Assembly (NCBI RefSeq): GCF_008795985.1
Contig: NZ_VMHP01000002.1
Span: 248,001 to 312,000 of the forward strand
From: Marinobacter halotolerans
Lineage (GTDB): Bacteria; Pseudomonadota; Gammaproteobacteria; Pseudomonadales; Oleiphilaceae
Length of the DNA stretch: 64,000 nucleotides
Direction: 5' to 3'
Below the pieces are notes generated by a model. The model did no database searches, was not told the origin of the DNA, and saw nothing but the letters and a program-made list of their open reading frames with translations. Shown here piece after piece: positions 42,640 to 53,443 of this stretch. A program made the position numbers and the translations under genes. Within the stretch, counting starts at the first letter, position 1. Each line of letters opens with the position of its first letter.

Positions 42640-43335
42640 ATGAAAACCATCGGGCTTTTGGGTGGAATGAGCTGGGAATCCACCCAGTCCTACTACCGAC
42701 TACTCAACGAAGCAGTGCGGGAACGCCTTGGTGGCCTTCATTCTGCACGATTGCTGCTCTACAGCGTGGATTTTGCCGAGATAGAGGCCCTGCAAAAAAG
42801 CGGCGACTGGGACAGGGCAGCCGACATTCTGTCAGAAGCGGCCCGCTCGCTTGAAAAGGCGGGGGCGGATTGCCTGCTGATTTGTACCAATACCATGCAC
42901 AAAGTGGCTCCACAGGTGGCTGCGAGTATTGACATACCGCTACTGCATATCATGGACGCTGTTGGTGATTCGGTGATAGCCGACGGACTGGATTGTGTTG
43001 GCCTTCTGGGTACCAGATTCACCATGGAGCAGGATTTCTGTATCGAACGGCTGGCATCAAAAGGGCTCCGTGTGCTGGTGCCTGAGGAATCGGAGCGTGA
43101 GCAGATCCACCGGGTGATTTTTGAAGAGCTGTGTCTTGGTGTTGTTGAACCCGGGTCCAGAGATCAGTTTCTGGGTATTATTGAGGAACTTCGCGCGCGC
43201 GGCGCGCAGGGCATCATTCTGGGCTGCACAGAAATTGGACTGTTGATTGCGCCAGAGGACACCAATGCGGCCCTCTACGACACCACCGAACTGCACGTGG
43301 ATCTTGCCGTTGGCTATGCATTAAAGAACGACTGA
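42640..43335 (+). CDS. Aspartate/glutamate racemase family protein
   Basis: 231-residue cofactor-independent racemase of the YgeA/RacX type. GLLGGMSWESTQSYYRLLNEAV opens it; the two catalytic cysteines lie in LICTNTMH and ILGCTEIGLLI. It would equilibrate L- and D-Asp/Glu or other amino acids. The ATG at 42,640 follows AGAAGGAG. Single gene, 31 bases upstream of the antiporter gene, so co-transcription is possible. Confidence 0.9.
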   Translation: MKTIGLLGGMSWESTQSYYRLLNEAVRERLGGLHSARLLLYSVDFAEIEALQKSGDWDRAADILSEAARSLEKAGADCLLICTNTMHKVAPQVAASIDIPLLHIMDAVGDSVIADGLDCVGLLGTRFTMEQDFCIERLASKGLRVLVPEESEREQIHRVIFEELCLGVVEPGSRDQFLGIIEELRARGAQGIILGCTEIGLLIAPEDTNAALYDTTELHVDLAVGYALKND

Positions 43336-43366
43336 ATAATTCGACCCACCTTCGAGGAGCTGCCCA

Positions 43367-45262
43367 GTGACAGCTTATTTTGTTCAGGCATTCATCTATC
43401 TGGCCGCTGCGGTTATTGCTGTGCCAATGGCGAAGCGTTTCGGGCTCGGGTCGGTACTCGGTTATCTGGTTGCCGGTGTCGTCATTGGGCCCGCTACCGG
43501 GCTGGTTGGCCAGGAAACCACCACCATTCAGCATTTCGCAGAATTCGGCGTTGTGATGATGCTGTTTCTGGTGGGTATGGAGCTGGACCCGAAAGCACTC
43601 TGGGCCATGCGCATAAGGCTGCTTGGTCTGGGTGGATTGCAGGTGTTATTGACCGCGGCGGCCGGAACCCTGGTGGCACTCTGGCTGGGTCTGGTATGGC
43701 AAACGGCGCTGACCGTCGGGTTTGTGTTCGCTTTGTCTTCAACAGCGATAGTGCTTCAGACACTGAATGAAAAAGGTCTGGCGAAAACAGAAGGTGGGCG
43801 AAGCGCGTTTTCGGTGCTGCTTTTCCAGGACATTGCCGTTATTCCCATGCTCGCCATCATTCCCTTGCTGGCGCTGCCTGAATTGATGGATGGCAGTTCT
43901 GCCGCAGCGGCGGAGCACTCTGAGCTCAGTCTTGTCGCAGACCTTCCTGCATGGGCGCACGGCGTTGTTGTTGTCATTGCCATTGCGCTGGTTATCGTGG
44001 GCGGTTACTTCCTGAGCCGTCCGCTCTTCCGGTATGTGGTCAATTCTGGGTTGCGGGAAGTCTTTACTGCGACGGCCCTGATGCTGGTCATCGGCATTTC
44101 CGCATTGATGAGTCTGGTGGATCTGTCGCCTGCATTGGGCGCTTTCCTGGCGGGCGTCGTGTTGGCCAACAGTGAATTCCGTCATGAGCTTGAAGCCAAC
44201 CTTGAGCCGTTCAAGGGGCTTTTGCTCGGGCTGTTTTTTATCACTGTCGGAGCCGGTATCAACTTTCAGGTTTTAGCGGACGAGTGGGCGCTGGTGCTTT
44301 CCCTTGCGGCAGCCGTTCTGCTGGTGAAGGCGCTGATCCTTCTTGTTCTGGCTCTCATTTTTCGCATCAAGGGCAGTAACGGTTGGCTGTTCACGCTGGG
44401 GCTGGCCCAGGCCGGTGAATTCGGTTTTGTGCTTTTGACTTACAGCCAGCAGAACAGCGTGATACCGGCTGACCTTGCCCAGATTCTGTCGTTGGTTGTG
44501 GCGCTGTCCATGTTCCTTACGCCGCTGCTGTTCATTATTTACGACCAGGTTGTACTGCCCCGTTACCGGCGCAGGAAAAATGATGAGAGGGAAGCCGATC
44601 TCATAGAGGAAACCGCACCGGTCATTGTCGCAGGTGTGGGTCGATTCGGTCAGATAGTCTGCCGGCTTCTGCGTGCCAACAACATCCCGATTGTGGTGCT
44701 CGATCACGAAATCCAGCAGATCGACAACGTCCGTCGTATCAATATCAAAAGTTATTTTGGCGACGCCAGCCGGCCTGAATTGCTGGAAACTGCAGGAATC
44801 AGCGAGGCAAGGTTACTGGTGGTCGCCATTGATGACCGTGACCGCTCAACCAGAATGGTCGAGCATGTGAAAAAGCTCTATCCAGGCGTCTGGGTATTGG
44901 CCCGGGCGTTTGACCGTGGTCACGGCTACGAACTGAGGGAAGCCGGCGCCGATGATGTGGTCAGCGAAACCTATCATTCGGCCCTGGAACTGGGCGGCCA
45001 TGCATTAACGGCCATGGGGGTGCATCCACTGCGTGCCAAACAGATGACCTGGGCGTTTTATGAAAACGAGGCGGCCCACGAAGATGAGCTATACGATGCC
45101 TGGCGGGAACTGGAAGAGGGCATCAGTTTCAGTCCGCGTTACGGCGAACTGTTTATGAAGCTGGAAGAGGCTCTGAGTTCGGTGATGCAGAAAGACTGGG
45201 ATGAGCCAAAACAGGAAGATGTGCCCGTCTGGACGCCACCGGAAGCAGAAAAAAAGGCGTGA
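43367..45262 (+). CDS. Kef-type CPA2 K+/H+ antiporter with TrkA-N domain
   Basis: 631 residues. The N-terminal about 390 residues contain 11-12 membrane helices of the Na+/H+ exchanger fold (GLGSVLGYLVAGVVIGP, ALSSTAIVLQTLNEKG, SPALGAFLAGVVLANSEFRHELE). After a short linker, a cytoplasmic RCK/TrkA-N domain begins at PVIVAGVGRFGQIVCRLL (Rossmann GVGRFG). The layout matches KefB/KefC glutathione-gated efflux systems and the Glu/Asp-containing gating region cannot be assigned. Start GTG 43,367 follows GAGGAG. It converges on katG with the katG terminator inside its last codons. Confidence 0.9.
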   Translation: MTAYFVQAFIYLAAAVIAVPMAKRFGLGSVLGYLVAGVVIGPATGLVGQETTTIQHFAEFGVVMMLFLVGMELDPKALWAMRIRLLGLGGLQVLLTAAAGTLVALWLGLVWQTALTVGFVFALSSTAIVLQTLNEKGLAKTEGGRSAFSVLLFQDIAVIPMLAIIPLLALPELMDGSSAAAAEHSELSLVADLPAWAHGVVVVIAIALVIVGGYFLSRPLFRYVVNSGLREVFTATALMLVIGISALMSLVDLSPALGAFLAGVVLANSEFRHELEANLEPFKGLLLGLFFITVGAGINFQVLADEWALVLSLAAAVLLVKALILLVLALIFRIKGSNGWLFTLGLAQAGEFGFVLLTYSQQNSVIPADLAQILSLVVALSMFLTPLLFIIYDQVVLPRYRRRKNDEREADLIEETAPVIVAGVGRFGQIVCRLLRANNIPIVVLDHEIQQIDNVRRINIKSYFGDASRPELLETAGISEARLLVVAIDDRDRSTRMVEHVKKLYPGVWVLARAFDRGHGYELREAGADDVVSETYHSALELGGHALTAMGVHPLRAKQMTWAFYENEAAHEDELYDAWRELEEGISFSPRYGELFMKLEEALSSVMQKDWDEPKQEDVPVWTPPEAEKKA

Positions 45263-45281
45263 CCGTTGCCGGCCACGCCTT
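45248..45281 (-). terminator. katG terminator embedded in the end of the antiporter gene
   Basis: On the minus strand AAGGCGTG...CACGCCTT (arms 45,254-45,261 and 45,274-45,281, inner CCG/CGG pairs) is followed by a run of seven T, a good intrinsic terminator for katG. The same bases encode the last residues of the Kef-type protein. Confidence 0.8.
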
Positions 45282-45299
45282 CTCTTACTTGCAGAGTGA

Positions 45300-47486
<2,187 letters not shown>

Positions 47487-47606
47487 TCATGACTGGTTTG
47501 TTGTGAACTACTTATCTCAGACTTGGGTTTTGAGGTCGGGCCAGTGACGGGAGCGGTGATGCATCTGGACATCACGTCGGGCCAATGACCACTGAGATCT
47601 TACAGT

Positions 47607-47658
47607 TATAGCAATGGTTATCCATTGTCACAATTAAGATTTAGTGACTGTTGCTATA
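47607..47658. promoter_or_regulatory. Nested inverted repeats upstream of katG
   Basis: TATAGCAA (47,607-47,614) pairs with TTGCTATA (47,651-47,658); inside it GTCAC (47,627-47,631) pairs with GTGAC (47,644-47,648), and CAATGG-TTAT-CCATTG (47,612-47,627) is a separate palindrome. It lies 133-184 bases before katG. It may be a regulator site or a hairpin for an unrecognised RNA. Confidence 0.45.
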
Positions 47659-47876
47659 GCTTTCCTTTATCGGAAACGATTCCTCGTACATAGAAACGCT
47701 ACGGCTGCAAACCCGTTAGTGGGTCACCTGTCAGAAATGAAAATCTAGTTGCTGTTTGAACATCGCGCCATTTTGTCGAGGAAAGGCGGGCTAAAGTGTC
47801 TGGAAATTTTACACAATGTCTATGTTGTGAGTGTGTTTTCTGAGCTAGCGGTTTGAAATCTTGACAGTTCTGTGGG

Positions 47877-47893
47877 TTGGCACGGGACATGCT
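47877..47893 (+). promoter_or_regulatory. Sigma-54-type promoter of the PEP-CTERM gene
   Basis: TTGGCACGGGACATGCT fits the -24/-12 consensus YTGGCACGRNNNTTGCW with one mismatch (A for the first T of the -12 element), and GG-to-GC spacing is correct. The predicted start of transcription is about 50 bases before the ATG at 47,954. Confidence 0.65.
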
Positions 47894-47953
47894 GCTAAAA
47901 GAGCATCCAACCTGCCCAGAATCGGTGCCGGTGAAATCAAGGAGAGAAGAATC

Positions 47954-48697
47954 ATGAGAAAAACAATTCTGGCGGCAGGCATTGCCACGCTGATTGCAGC
48001 GGGTCCCGCCTTTGGTGGGCTGACGCTTTCTGGAACGATCTTTGACAAGAAAATTGAAGACCCCGATTTTCAGGACGGCATCAGCGGGCTGACTACCGGT
48101 ATGGTTGAAAGCACCCTGGGCGCCGATGGTAATCCTGTCTACGTTCCCGGTAGTGGTGGTGCTGTTGATAGCAGCGCGACGTTCAATAACTGGTGGCAAG
48201 ACACGGCGGGCTCCAAGGCAATCAGCTTGAATCTGGGTGAGACAGCCCCCGGTTCTGGTTTGTTTGCGTTCAATGATTCTTCGTTTTTCCCCATTGATAA
48301 CGAGCTTTTCGGCAACGAAGGCAACAGCCATAACTACCACTTCACCATGAAGCTGGGCGGCACTACGTCTTTTAAGTCCACTGACTCCTTCAATTTTACC
48401 GGTGACGATGACCTGTGGGTATTCATTAACGGCACGCTGGTCATGGACCTTGGGGGCGTTCACGCTCCCGTCAGCAAAACCATCACCGGCGCTGACCTGG
48501 TGGGCCTGGGGCTGGCCGAAAATACTGCCTACGATCTCGATATCTTTTTCGCTGAGCGCCACACCACCCAGTCGAATTTCAACATAACCACATCGTTCCG
48601 TGTTGAGGACCGTGTTGAAGTTCCTGAACCGGGCTCGCTTGCGTTGATGGGCTTGGGTCTTGCGGGTCTTCTGACCCTGCGCCGCCGCAGAGTCTAA
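47954..48697 (+). CDS. Fibro-slime/PA14-like domain protein with PEP-CTERM sorting signal
   Basis: 247 residues. Sec signal (TILAAGIATLIAAGPAFG), then a fibro-slime-type domain: FTGDDDLWVFINGTLVMDLGGVHAP and AYDLDIFFAERHTTQSNFNITT. It ends in VPEPGSLALMGLGLAGLLTLRRRRV, a perfect PEP-CTERM tail (VPEP, one transmembrane helix, Arg cluster) processed by exosortase. Expected at the cell surface or in the exopolysaccharide matrix. The ATG at 47,954 follows AAGGAGAGAAG. No exosortase or EPS gene is in the window. Transcription probably from the sigma-54-like promoter at 47,877. Confidence 0.9.
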   Translation: MRKTILAAGIATLIAAGPAFGGLTLSGTIFDKKIEDPDFQDGISGLTTGMVESTLGADGNPVYVPGSGGAVDSSATFNNWWQDTAGSKAISLNLGETAPGSGLFAFNDSSFFPIDNELFGNEGNSHNYHFTMKLGGTTSFKSTDSFNFTGDDDLWVFINGTLVMDLGGVHAPVSKTITGADLVGLGLAENTAYDLDIFFAERHTTQSNFNITTSFRVEDRVEVPEPGSLALMGLGLAGLLTLRRRRV

Positions 48698-48704
48698 TCG
48701 CCCT

Positions 48705-48737
48705 GAGCAGGCCTGGCCTCAGAAGTCAGGCCTGTTC
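48705..48737. terminator. Hairpin after the PEP-CTERM gene
   Basis: GAGCAGGCCTG and CAGGCCTGTTC can pair over 11 positions (one G-T), eight bases after the stop codon and between convergent genes. The downstream sequence is not T-rich, so termination is only possible. Confidence 0.4.
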
Positions 48738-49742
48738 TATAGCTTTCAAAAGAGACTCCGGGCCCCAGGGCCTGGGGTCTTTTTCCTGTTGGTGCATTAA
48801 GTCCACGAGCTTCTGATTTACCGGCGCTTGGGCACCCAGCGATTCGGCCAGCCGCACCACTTCGCCGTTGATCCAGTCCACCTCCGTCGGACGACCGGCC
48901 TGGAGGTCTTCCCACATCGAAGAGCGTGCTACCGGGTCAATGGTCAGCATCTTTTTTGCGACGCGGGTGAACACCCAGTTTGGCGCCGACATCAGAACCG
49001 GGATCAGTCGGGTGGGCAGGCCGGTCAGGTTTATAGTGGGAATGCCGGCCTGTTTCAGCAACTGAAGCGTTTCTTTCTGGGCCATGGCCAGCACCAGCCG
49101 GTAATCTCTCTGGGAAAGCTCTTCCAGCAAGGGAACCCCCGACAGAGCATTTACCGGGTTGTTCAGGTTTAGCAGAAGCTTTGACCACATCACTGATTCG
49201 ATATCGGGCCGAAGCTCAAGAGGCAGGCCGGCTTTGTCGAACCAGGGTAGGGCGGCCTGCAATATTTGGTTTTCTGCCGCCATCAGATGCCCTTCGGTGC
49301 CCTGGTGGAAATGCCCGGGCGCCTGTTGCAAGACGTTGAACGGCACCATGCCGGCAAGCACGGTGGCATTGGGCATGGACTTCTGGAGTTCCGACGCGTT
49401 CGATATACCATTCTGCAGGCTGATGACCGGCACACCGGCGCGTACGAACGGTGCCAGGGTCTGGCCGGCCTCTCGCGTGGCCGCAGACTTCACGCAGACC
49501 AGCACCAGATCGGCGCCTGCTGCCACATCGGCCGAGGAGACATACCGGGTCTCAGGAACAGAATGCTCGGCGCTGAAACCTTCGTAATCAGTGACTTTTA
49601 GCGGATGCTCTTTGAAGACGGCCTGCATTCGGGGGCGGCCGACCATAGTGACATCGGCGCCAGCCGCCAAAAGCCGTCCACCGATATAACACCCGATACT
49701 GCCTGCACCGAAAATCACTACGCGGTAGGCGTGTTCGCTCAT
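48726..49742 (-). CDS. 2-dehydropantoate 2-reductase (ketopantoate reductase) family protein
   Basis: 338 residues from ATG 49,742 (GGAG seven bases upstream). The NADP-binding motif is IFGAGSIGCYIGGRL; LQNGISNASELQ and the helical C-terminal domain with SVMWSKLLLNLNNPVNALSG (catalytic Lys region) and SSMWEDLQAGRPTEVDWINGEVVR (Glu region) follow. This is the PanE fold; it may reduce ketopantoate for CoA synthesis, but paralogues with other substrates are common and panB/panC are not nearby. Convergent with the PEP-CTERM gene. Confidence 0.85.
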   Translation of the reverse strand: MSEHAYRVVIFGAGSIGCYIGGRLLAAGADVTMVGRPRMQAVFKEHPLKVTDYEGFSAEHSVPETRYVSSADVAAGADLVLVCVKSAATREAGQTLAPFVRAGVPVISLQNGISNASELQKSMPNATVLAGMVPFNVLQQAPGHFHQGTEGHLMAAENQILQAALPWFDKAGLPLELRPDIESVMWSKLLLNLNNPVNALSGVPLLEELSQRDYRLVLAMAQKETLQLLKQAGIPTINLTGLPTRLIPVLMSAPNWVFTRVAKKMLTIDPVARSSMWEDLQAGRPTEVDWINGEVVRLAESLGAQAPVNQKLVDLMHQQEKDPRPWGPESLLKAIEQA

Positions 49743-49900
49743 CAAACTGCTCCGTGATATGAATCTGGCTTCATTCTATGCATGTTCCGGTTGAAAAGTC
49801 TTTTCCTCGCACCGCTGGTTTTAATTGGTCCTGCCCGTCACCATAGAGGAAGCTTCAATTGAAACCTTCAGCCACCAATTTGATAGAGGGTGCAAACGCT

Positions 49901-50572
49901 ATGTCAGAGAAAAAGACCGCTGTGATCACCGGCGCCAATCGTGGAATCGGCCTCGAACTGGCCCGCCAGTTTGCAGACCGTGGGTTCGCCATTATCGGGG
50001 TATGCCGTCAAACTTCTGATGAACTCGATGCCGTTGCAGACACCGTTATTGAGGGTATCGACGTCACCATTGACGACAATGTGCAGTCTTTGGTCAGTCA
50101 GCTGAAGGGAACAACGATTGATCTGCTGATCAACAATGCCGGCCTGCTGCAGGACGAAAAGTTGGGCAGTATCGATTTTGATTCCATCCGTACCCAGATG
50201 GAAATCAACGCCTATGCTCCGCTTCGTGTTGCCGAAGCTCTTGCGCCTCGTATTCCGGAAGGCGGCAAAATCGCCAACATCACCAGCCGCATGGGATCCA
50301 TTGCCGACAATGATTCCGGCGGGCGCTATGGCTATCGGGCGTCCAAGGCAGCCCTGAACGCCTTTGGCAAGTCTCTTGCGATGGACCTGAAGCCCCGCGG
50401 GATTGCAGTGGCGCAGCTTCACCCGGGTTATGTCCAGACCCGTATGGTGAATTTCGGCGGGCTGATTTCACCGGAGGAATCGGCAAAAGGGCTGGCGGAA
50501 CGGATCGACGGGCTGAACCTGGAGAACACCGGCTCCTTCTGGCACAGCAACGGCGAAGAGTTACCCTGGTGA
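49901..50572 (+). CDS. SDR-family oxidoreductase (CsgA-like)
   Basis: 223 residues with TGANRGIGLELARQF near residue 9, INNAGLL near 77, SRMGSIADNDSGGRYGYRASKAALN containing the Ser-Tyr-Lys site (YRASK), and PGYVQTRMVN. It belongs to the carbonyl-reductase/CsgA-like atypical branch of SDRs. The ATG at 49,901 is preceded by GAGGGTG; a TTG at 49,859 with GAGGA upstream is a possible longer start. Followed after 15 bases by the CPBP protease gene, likely one transcript. Confidence 0.87.
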   Translation: MSEKKTAVITGANRGIGLELARQFADRGFAIIGVCRQTSDELDAVADTVIEGIDVTIDDNVQSLVSQLKGTTIDLLINNAGLLQDEKLGSIDFDSIRTQMEINAYAPLRVAEALAPRIPEGGKIANITSRMGSIADNDSGGRYGYRASKAALNAFGKSLAMDLKPRGIAVAQLHPGYVQTRMVNFGGLISPEESAKGLAERIDGLNLENTGSFWHSNGEELPW

Positions 50573-50587
50573 TGCGCCGGTACGCCT

Positions 50588-51166
50588 ATGTCCCGGCAAG
50601 CTAACCGGATCTCGACTGTCGCGGCCCTGGGCTTTCAAGGCGCTATCGCGCTGATTGGCTGGCTTGCCGTCTGGTTGATGGGCATTGGTAGCCTGTCTGC
50701 TGGTCTGGGCTGGGCGAGCGCTGTGGCCTGGGGCATTGGCGGCAGTCTTGCCACCTATGTACTGCTAAGCGCCCTGGCCCGTGCGCCAGGGCGTATCCGT
50801 GATTCCCTGTCAGGCCATATGCGCCAGCTACAAACCTTTGCGAACGATTATTCCTGGCCCGTTCTTGCGGGGCTTTCCGTGCTGGCCGGGGTGGGTGAGG
50901 AGTTGCTGTTTCGCGGGGCTGTGCAGGGCTGGCTCGCTTGGCACCTGAACGATGCTGTGGCCATTGTGCTGGCATCCATGCTGTTCGGCCTGGTTCACTA
51001 CCTTTCGTTTACCTATTTCGTAATGGCGACAGGGCTTGGACTTGTGTTGGGTGTTACCTACTGGCTGACAGACAGCCTGCTTCTGGTGATGGTCTGGCAT
51101 GGTGTGTACGATATGATCGCGCTGTACAGCCTGCGGCGCCACCCCCACTGGTTCGGTGTTCAATAG
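50588..51166 (+). CDS. CPBP-family intramembrane glutamic endopeptidase
   Basis: 192-residue multi-pass protein with five or six helices. The signature motifs are EELLFRG (the catalytic Glu pair), FGLVHYLS (His) and HGVYD (His with neighbouring Asp), the Rce1/CPBP layout. Bacterial members act on membrane proteins or in bacteriocin self-immunity; the substrate here is not known. 15 bases behind the SDR gene and 27 bases before the next small membrane protein. Confidence 0.9.
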   Translation: MSRQANRISTVAALGFQGAIALIGWLAVWLMGIGSLSAGLGWASAVAWGIGGSLATYVLLSALARAPGRIRDSLSGHMRQLQTFANDYSWPVLAGLSVLAGVGEELLFRGAVQGWLAWHLNDAVAIVLASMLFGLVHYLSFTYFVMATGLGLVLGVTYWLTDSLLLVMVWHGVYDMIALYSLRRHPHWFGVQ

Positions 51167-51193
51167 ATTGTCAGATAATTTGAGAGGCACGGT

Positions 51194-51496
51194 GTGAACA
51201 GAGATTTTTTCAGAAAGGTGTTCTGGCCCATTCTGTATTTCTTCGAGAATGGCAGTGATGCCCAGTCCGCCGAGGGTTACCGCCCCTCCCACCGGAAAAT
51301 ACTGTTTGCCGTGGGGTTCCTGTTTTTCGTGCTGTCCATGGCCACGCTCTTTTTTGCTCTGATATACGGCACGCTGGGAGCGCTGTTCCCCATTATCGTG
51401 TTTTTTGCCATCAGCCTGGTCTGCGCAGTGGTCGCCACCCTGGGAAGCGACAGTGCGGTGGCGAAAATATGGGGTAATCAGCAATCGGGAAGCTGA
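51194..51496 (+). CDS. Small membrane protein of unknown function
   Basis: 100 residues: a short soluble N-terminus (FFRKVFWPILYFFENGSDAQSAEGY), two membrane helices (about 35-58 and 62-83) and a short tail. No family recognised. GTG start 51,194 after GAGAGG. Co-oriented with and close to the CPBP gene, so probably co-transcribed. Confidence 0.65.
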   Translation: MNRDFFRKVFWPILYFFENGSDAQSAEGYRPSHRKILFAVGFLFFVLSMATLFFALIYGTLGALFPIIVFFAISLVCAVVATLGSDSAVAKIWGNQQSGS

Positions 51497-51601
51497 ATTA
51501 CTGTTGTTTATTCACATAAATCAGAAAAATTGATTCGCGGAATAGCCGAACCGTTTCCATAATCAGGTCACTAAAACGATAACAAGCAGTGGTGATCCTG
51601 A

Positions 51602-52951
51602 ATGACTGAGCGCAAAGAACTCCCGGGCTGGCGTTGGGGCCCGTTTACCTTCCGATTGCCGTTTTATCACTCAAAGCTCTGCTGGTCGGAGTTTCTTCAG
51701 GGGCTAATGGTGTCAGCCGCGACCGGCCTGGCATTGGTTCCTGTGATGATCGCTTACTTCGGTTTCAGTTTTGAAGAAGCCGTTGCCCTCTCAATGATCC
51801 ATGCCTTTCTGATTGCCTCGGCAGTCATCGTGTTTGGCGAACCCTACGCCGGTGGCTGGATTACGCCCGCTCTGCCGCTGATCCTTGCGTTTGTGATCGG
51901 TGGCTATGAGGATCCGTCCAGCCGTTTTCAGGCCATGACTGCCCTTACGCTCGTGTTTACAACGCTGGTGTTTTTATTGGGCATCACCGGGCTGGGGCGA
52001 CGATTTGTTATCTGGCTGCCGGAGACCCTCAAAGCCGGAATCATCCTCGGTGCTGCAATCGCCGCCCTCAAACGCGTCTTCATTGATGATGCAGACAAGT
52101 TTTTGCTGGAGCAGCCCATCGCGACTACTCTGGCCTGTGCCGTCTGTCTGGTGTTCACCTTTTCCCTTCCTATGCAGAAGCTCAAGGAACGCAGCCGGTT
52201 CTTCATGACTCTGGGTGCCCTGGGGCTGTTGCCCGGTTTTCTGATTGCGGCACTGGTGGGGCCGCTGGTGGGCGAAGTGAGTTTCGATATCCAGTGGGGC
52301 TTCATGATTCCGCCTCTGGGCGAGGCGTTCGCCAAGGCATCGCCATTGGTGAATGGCTGGCCCTCTATGGAAATGGTGGCCCAGAGTGTGCCTCTGGCGC
52401 TGATCGCCTACATCATCCTGTTCGGCGACATTGTCACCGGCAACGAAGTGCTTCGGGACGGCATGGCTGTCCGCAAGGATGAGCACATCGACATCAACCT
52501 GAATCGCACCCACTTCTCACTCGCCATTCGCAATGGCGTGATGGCGATAGTGGCGCCGTTCTTCCCCACCCAGGGTGCGGTCTGGACCGGCGTGCACGTG
52601 ATTGTGGTGCAGCGCTGGAAGCAAGGGCCGGCAGCCATGGGCAGCCTTCACAGTGGCCTGGCGTCCTACTATCTGATGGGGCTGCCGTTCATCTACTTCC
52701 TGCTGCCACTGCTGACCGGTCTCAAGCCGCTGCTGGGCATTGCACTGTCATTGACGCTGGTGCTCACTGGCTTTGCCTGTGCCTACATCGCCATGTCGAT
52801 TCCGCGCAGCAACGCTTCCCGGGGTACGGTGGTTCTGATCGGTGCGTCACTGGCCTTCTTCGAGCCCTGGATTGGTTTGTTGATTGGTGTGGTTGCTACC
52901 CTTGGGCTGGTCGGATGGGATCGCAGTCCGGACCCCATTCCCCACGATTGA
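51602..52951 (+). CDS. Uncharacterised multi-pass inner-membrane transporter
   Basis: 449 residues with at least eleven hydrophobic segments and short loops; GEPYAGGWITPALPLILAFVIGGYEDPSSRFQAMTALTL and FPTQGAVWTGVHVIVVQRWK are the most distinctive stretches. The first half is reminiscent of the NCS2/SulP seven-plus-seven fold (a Gly-rich segment on a re-entrant strand), but I cannot name a family. A Glu/Asp-containing helix (GDIVTGNEVLRDG) may take part in substrate binding. Single gene with no enzyme neighbour that would suggest a substrate. Confidence 0.7.
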   Translation: MTERKELPGWRWGPFTFRLPFYHSKLCWSEFLQGLMVSAATGLALVPVMIAYFGFSFEEAVALSMIHAFLIASAVIVFGEPYAGGWITPALPLILAFVIGGYEDPSSRFQAMTALTLVFTTLVFLLGITGLGRRFVIWLPETLKAGIILGAAIAALKRVFIDDADKFLLEQPIATTLACAVCLVFTFSLPMQKLKERSRFFMTLGALGLLPGFLIAALVGPLVGEVSFDIQWGFMIPPLGEAFAKASPLVNGWPSMEMVAQSVPLALIAYIILFGDIVTGNEVLRDGMAVRKDEHIDINLNRTHFSLAIRNGVMAIVAPFFPTQGAVWTGVHVIVVQRWKQGPAAMGSLHSGLASYYLMGLPFIYFLLPLLTGLKPLLGIALSLTLVLTGFACAYIAMSIPRSNASRGTVVLIGASLAFFEPWIGLLIGVVATLGLVGWDRSPDPIPHD

Positions 52952-53013
52952 GGGTGGTCCGCCGGAAGTCAACGCTATACAGTTGTGGTACAGCGTTGAT
53001 AATGGAATGAACT

Positions 53014-53427
53014 ATGTTGCGAGTTTCCGACTCGGTGACCCTTGGCGACTGGGAAATTGATTTGTCGCAGATCAGGGCGCAGGGTGCCGGCGGCCAGAAC
53101 GTCAACAAAGTGGCGTCTGCCGTGCACCTGCGCTTTGATATCCCAAACTCAAGCCTGCCCCCTTTCTACAAAGAACGACTTATGAAGCTGTCGGATCAGC
53201 GCATCAGCAAAGAGGGGGTGGTGGTGATCAAAGCCCAGAAATATCGCACCCTGGAACTGAATCGCGAGGATGCTCTCGAGCGACTGAAAGAGCTGATTCA
53301 GGGCGCGACCCGTCTGCAAAAAGCCCGTCGGCCGACCCGGCCCACCAAAGGTTCCCAGCGGCGACGTGTGGACCACAAAACCCAGAAAGGGAAGACCAAG
53401 GCCTTGCGTGGCAAGGTGAAAGTCTGA
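53014..53427 (+). CDS. arfB: Alternative ribosome-rescue peptidyl-tRNA hydrolase ArfB
   Basis: 137 residues: GGQ at 26-28 within RAQGAGGQNVNKVASAVHLRF, the release-factor catalytic motif, and a basic C-terminal tail (RRPTRPTKGSQRRRVDHKTQKGKTKALRG) that enters the mRNA channel of stalled ribosomes. Length and both parts are standard for ArfB/YaeJ. It is followed within 17 bases by a DUF2007 gene and a methyltransferase gene. Confidence 0.95.
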   Translation: MLRVSDSVTLGDWEIDLSQIRAQGAGGQNVNKVASAVHLRFDIPNSSLPPFYKERLMKLSDQRISKEGVVVIKAQKYRTLELNREDALERLKELIQGATRLQKARRPTRPTKGSQRRRVDHKTQKGKTKALRGKVKV

Positions 53428-53443
53428 ACCCGGGAGGCCTGTC

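Noticed and set aside
49859..49900. TTG start giving a longer SDR with 14 extra residues
   Set aside because: The added residues are not conserved SDR sequence, and ATG 49,901 gives the usual family length; still possible.
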